In this document: positions 5,766-7,890 of the stretch, in pieces
How the letters are laid out: each line of letters starts with the position of its first letter
Numbering within the stretch: the stretch's first letter is position 1
Assembly (NCBI GenBank): GCA_958346135.1
Contig: CATVQN010000041.1
Coordinates: 1-7,890 of the forward strand
Direction: 5' to 3'
Length of the DNA: 7,890 nt
DNA from: an uncultured Eubacteriales bacterium
Lineage (GTDB): Bacteria; Bacillota; Clostridia; Monoglobales; Monoglobaceae
Translations under genes and position numbers: made by a program
Notes under the pieces: model-generated
Databases searched by the model: none
Told to the model about the DNA's origin: nothing
The model's input: the letters and a program-made list of their open reading frames with translations, nothing else

Positions 5766-5782
5766 CAAAATGATTTTATAAA
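5755..5782 (+). promoter_or_regulatory. Sigma-A promoter of glmU
   Basis: TTGACC at 5755-5760 (five of six consensus bases) is followed after 16 bases by TATAAA at 5777-5782 (five of six). Transcription would start near 5789, giving a leader of about 16 bases that begins just before the GGAGG at 5793-5797. It should drive glmU, pth and probably the following gene. Confidence 0.65.
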
Positions 5783-5804
5783 ATAGGAAAACGGAGGCAT
5801 TAAA

Positions 5805-7172
5805 ATGGAATTATACAGTATGATTCTTGCGGCGGGTGAAGGAAAGCGGATGAAATCCAACCATGCAAAGCCGCTGCAAATGGCAGCAGGAAAACCCCTG
5901 ATTGACTGGGTGCTCGGTGCGGCAGATGAGGCCGGGATTGACCAAAGCATTGTCGTAGTCGGTCACAAGGCGGAGGAAATCGAGGCATATTTGGGTGAAA
6001 AAGTAATCTACACCTATCAGAGAGAGCAGTTAGGGACCGGGCATGCGGTTATGCAAGGGATAGAACCCATTCGGGATCAAAGCGGTACGGTGATGGTGCT
6101 CTGCGGGGATACGCCCCTGATTCAGGCGGAAACGCTTCAAAAAGCACTGGCCGTACATAGCGGTGAAAACCGTGCGGCCACGGTGATAACCGCAGTGGCG
6201 GAAAATCCCTTTGGCTATGGACGGATTGTTCGTGAAAACGGGAAAATGACCCGGATTGTGGAGCAAAAGGACGCCTCCGAGGCAGAAAAGGCAATTCGGG
6301 AGATTAACGCCGGAATGTATCTGTTTGATATTCAAAAACTGGCTGCCGCTTTGGGAAAGCTGCATAACGACAATGCCCAAGGGGAATATTATCTCACGGA
6401 TGTCATTGGCATTTTAATTGACAGCGGTGAGACAGTGGATACTTATATTGCGGAGATGGAAGAAACCATGGGGGTCAATGACCGGATTCAGCTGGCAGAA
6501 GCAGATCGGTTATTAAACGCCCGTATGGTGAAGAAACTGATGCTTGAGGGAGCCTGTATTTTGGATCCGGCTTCGGTTCGGGTGGAGGCCGGTGTGAAGG
6601 TGGGACGGGACACCGTGATTTATCCCAATACTATCTTGGAGGGAACCACCGAAATCGGTGAGGAGTGTGTCATCGGTCCCAACACCAGACTGCAAAATTG
6701 CGTGATTGGGGATCAGACCCAGGTGCAGTATTCGGTTGCCTTGGACAGCAGGGTAGGCAGTAAGACGTCGGTAGGACCCTTTGCCTATATCCGGCCGGGC
6801 TCGGTAATCGGAAACGGCAATAAGGTGGGTGACTTTGTTGAGGTGAAGAACGCCAGTATCGGTGACGGAACCAAGATTGCCCATCTGACCTATGTGGGGG
6901 ATGCGGACGTCGGCAAGCGTGTAAATTTTGGCTGCGGTACCGTTGTAGTGAATTATGACGGCATTTCCAAGCACCGTACCGTGATAGAGGACGATTGCTT
7001 TATCGGCTGTAACAGCAACCTGGTATCGCCGGTGACCGTGCGGTCGGGAGCCTATACGGCGGCGGGTTCTACCATTACCGATGAGGTTCCGGAGGATGCA
7101 CTGGCGATTGCCAGGGCCCGGCAGGTGAATAAGGAAGGCTGGGTTACTAAGAACAGAAGAAAGGATTCATAA
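5805..7172 (+). CDS. glmU: Bifunctional UDP-GlcNAc pyrophosphorylase / glucosamine-1-phosphate acetyltransferase GlmU
   Basis: GlmU makes UDP-GlcNAc in two steps: the C-terminal domain acetylates glucosamine-1-phosphate with acetyl-CoA, then the N-terminal domain adds UMP from UTP. The product feeds peptidoglycan and teichoic acid synthesis. The protein has 455 residues, normal for the family. The pyrophosphorylase domain (about 1-228) shows LAAGEGKRMKS at 8-18 (commonly GTRM; here Lys for Thr), Lys22, CGDTPL at 100-105 with the metal-binding Asp102, and GVNDR at 223-227 with Asn224. The linker helix spans about 229-249. The left-handed beta-helix (about 250-440) has hexapeptide repeats and the acetyltransferase residues Arg330, Lys348, catalytic His360, Tyr363 and Asn374, equivalent to R333, K351, H363, Y366 and N377 in Escherichia coli. 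ATG 5805 has GGAGG at 5793-5797, seven bases upstream. pth follows after four bases. Confidence 0.98.
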   Translation: MELYSMILAAGEGKRMKSNHAKPLQMAAGKPLIDWVLGAADEAGIDQSIVVVGHKAEEIEAYLGEKVIYTYQREQLGTGHAVMQGIEPIRDQSGTVMVLCGDTPLIQAETLQKALAVHSGENRAATVITAVAENPFGYGRIVRENGKMTRIVEQKDASEAEKAIREINAGMYLFDIQKLAAALGKLHNDNAQGEYYLTDVIGILIDSGETVDTYIAEMEETMGVNDRIQLAEADRLLNARMVKKLMLEGACILDPASVRVEAGVKVGRDTVIYPNTILEGTTEIGEECVIGPNTRLQNCVIGDQTQVQYSVALDSRVGSKTSVGPFAYIRPGSVIGNGNKVGDFVEVKNASIGDGTKIAHLTYVGDADVGKRVNFGCGTVVVNYDGISKHRTVIEDDCFIGCNSNLVSPVTVRSGAYTAAGSTITDEVPEDALAIARARQVNKEGWVTKNRRKDS

Positions 7173-7176
7173 TTTC

Positions 7177-7740
7177 ATGTATTTAATAGTGGGGCTCGGA
7201 AATCCCGGACGGGATTATGTGGGGACACGGCATAACATCGGGTTTGAGGCGGTGGATGCCCTGTGCTCTAAATTTGATATTTCCATGAACAAGGAAAAAT
7301 TCCGCGCCATTGTGGGAGAAGGCAGAATCGGCGGCGAAAAGGTTGTTGTGGCAAAGCCGCAGACCTTTATGAACCTCAGCGGCGAGAGCGTAAGAGAAAT
7401 GCGGGACTGGTATAAGCTGGAGCCGGAGGAGATTCTGGTTATTTATGACGATATTTCCCTGCCCACCGGCAAGCTCCGTATCCGGGAGAAGGGCAGTGCC
7501 GGCGGTCACAATGGCGTCAAAAATATTATCTACCAGCTGCAAACGGATATATTTCCGCGTATTAAGATTGGTGTGGGACAGCCGCAGCATCCGGATTTTG
7601 ATTGTAAGGACTATGTGCTGGGCCGTTTCTCTAAGGAGGAGACGGAAATCCTGATCCAGACGGTCATTCGAACAACAGAAGCGGTGGAAACGCTGATTGC
7701 CCAGGACGCTAAGACGGCTATGAACCGATTTAACGGCTGA
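7177..7740 (+). CDS. pth: Peptidyl-tRNA hydrolase
   Basis: Pth cleaves the ester bond of peptidyl-tRNAs that fall off stalled ribosomes and so recycles tRNA; it is normally essential. The 187-residue protein has the standard length and all expected motifs: VGLGNPGRDYVGTRHNIGF at 5-23 with Asn9 and catalytic His19, KPQTFMNLSG at 60-69 with Asn66, VIYDDISLP at 88-96 with Asp91, and GSAGGHNGVKNI at 106-117 with Asn112. These correspond to N10, H20, N68, D93 and N114 of the E. coli enzyme. ATG 7177 is four bases after the glmU stop. Its ribosome binding site (AAAGGA at 7160-7165) lies within the last codons of glmU, so translation is probably coupled. In Bacillus and many relatives prs, and sometimes ctc, stand between glmU and pth; here they do not. 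Confidence 0.97.
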   Translation: MYLIVGLGNPGRDYVGTRHNIGFEAVDALCSKFDISMNKEKFRAIVGEGRIGGEKVVVAKPQTFMNLSGESVREMRDWYKLEPEEILVIYDDISLPTGKLRIREKGSAGGHNGVKNIIYQLQTDIFPRIKIGVGQPQHPDFDCKDYVLGRFSKEETEILIQTVIRTTEAVETLIAQDAKTAMNRFNG

Positions 7741-7762
7741 GGCGGATGGAAGGCGAAAGAGG

Positions 7763-7890
7763 ATGGATGCTTTTTTAGAGATTCTTCAGGGACTTGCTGA
7801 ATTTGAAGACCTGATGAAGGATGTTAAGAATAAGAAAACGCCGGTCAATGTATTGGGTGTGTCGGACTCTGTCAGGGCACACCTGATTTG
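7763..7890 (+). CDS. mfd: Probable transcription-repair coupling factor Mfd, N-terminal 42 codons
   Basis: A reading frame opens at ATG 7763, preceded by GGAAGG at 7748-7753 nine bases away, and runs off the end of the window. It encodes MDAFLEILQGLAEFEDLMKD and ends with VLGVSDSVRAHLI. The pattern of a short amphipathic start, a variable linker and then a hydrophobic strand with G(L/V)SxSxxAxL(L/I) fits the first lines of Mfd, the ATP-dependent translocase that removes RNA polymerase stalled at DNA lesions and recruits UvrA. The position 22 bases after pth is the usual place of mfd in Firmicutes. With no helicase motifs in view, the call rests mainly on neighbourhood. Confidence 0.75.
   Translation, partial: MDAFLEILQGLAEFEDLMKDVKNKKTPVNVLGVSDSVRAHLI

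Noticed and set aside
6513..6974. Open frame on the - strand opposite the GlmU beta-helix
   Set aside because: This is a shadow of the hexapeptide-repeat coding region, with no ribosome binding site or domain.
1..7890. A new defence or mobile system
   Set aside because: Every intact gene belongs to a known core family for division, sporulation, envelope, translation or repair. No transposase, integrase, repeat array or foreign-looking gene was seen.

Overview
The window looks like chromosomal core DNA from an endospore-forming member of the Clostridia (Bacillota). The reasons are a complete spoIIAA-spoIIAB-sigF operon, a DivIB-type FtsQ, AGGAGG-type ribosome binding sites, GTG starts on ftsZ and comFC, and moderate GC content. 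I cannot place it to genus. No insertion sequence, CRISPR array, rRNA or tRNA is visible, and I did not find an undescribed multi-gene system.

Left part (1-2965, + strand): the 3' end of murA, then divIB/ftsQ, then ftsZ. This is the end of a division and cell-wall cluster. A strong sigma-A promoter with two -10 boxes lies just before ftsZ. DivIB carries a long charged, low-complexity insertion inside its extracellular domain and a disordered C-terminal tail. A hairpin at 2938-2965 ends ftsZ and probably also the convergent operon.

Middle (2985-4483, - strand): spoIIAA, spoIIAB and sigF, the switch that turns on forespore transcription after asymmetric septation. The genes are tightly coupled and run tail-to-tail with ftsZ. 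Their upstream region is shared with the divergent comFC gene (4637-5395, +), a phosphoribosyltransferase-fold protein with an N-terminal zinc ribbon.

Gene-poor stretch (5396-5804): a good promoter, then what appears to be the scar of a deleted gene. It holds an out-of-frame N-terminal FAD-binding Rossmann motif and, directly after it, a probable C-terminal tail of the same kind of oxidoreductase. The glmU promoter follows, flanked by two perfect palindromes sharing an ACCGGT core.

Right part (5805-7890, + strand): glmU (UDP-GlcNAc synthesis), pth (peptidyl-tRNA hydrolase) and the first 42 codons of a gene that is most likely mfd. This is the familiar Firmicute glmU-prs-pth-mfd neighbourhood without prs. 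GlmU supplies UDP-GlcNAc, the substrate of the MurA encoded at the left edge.
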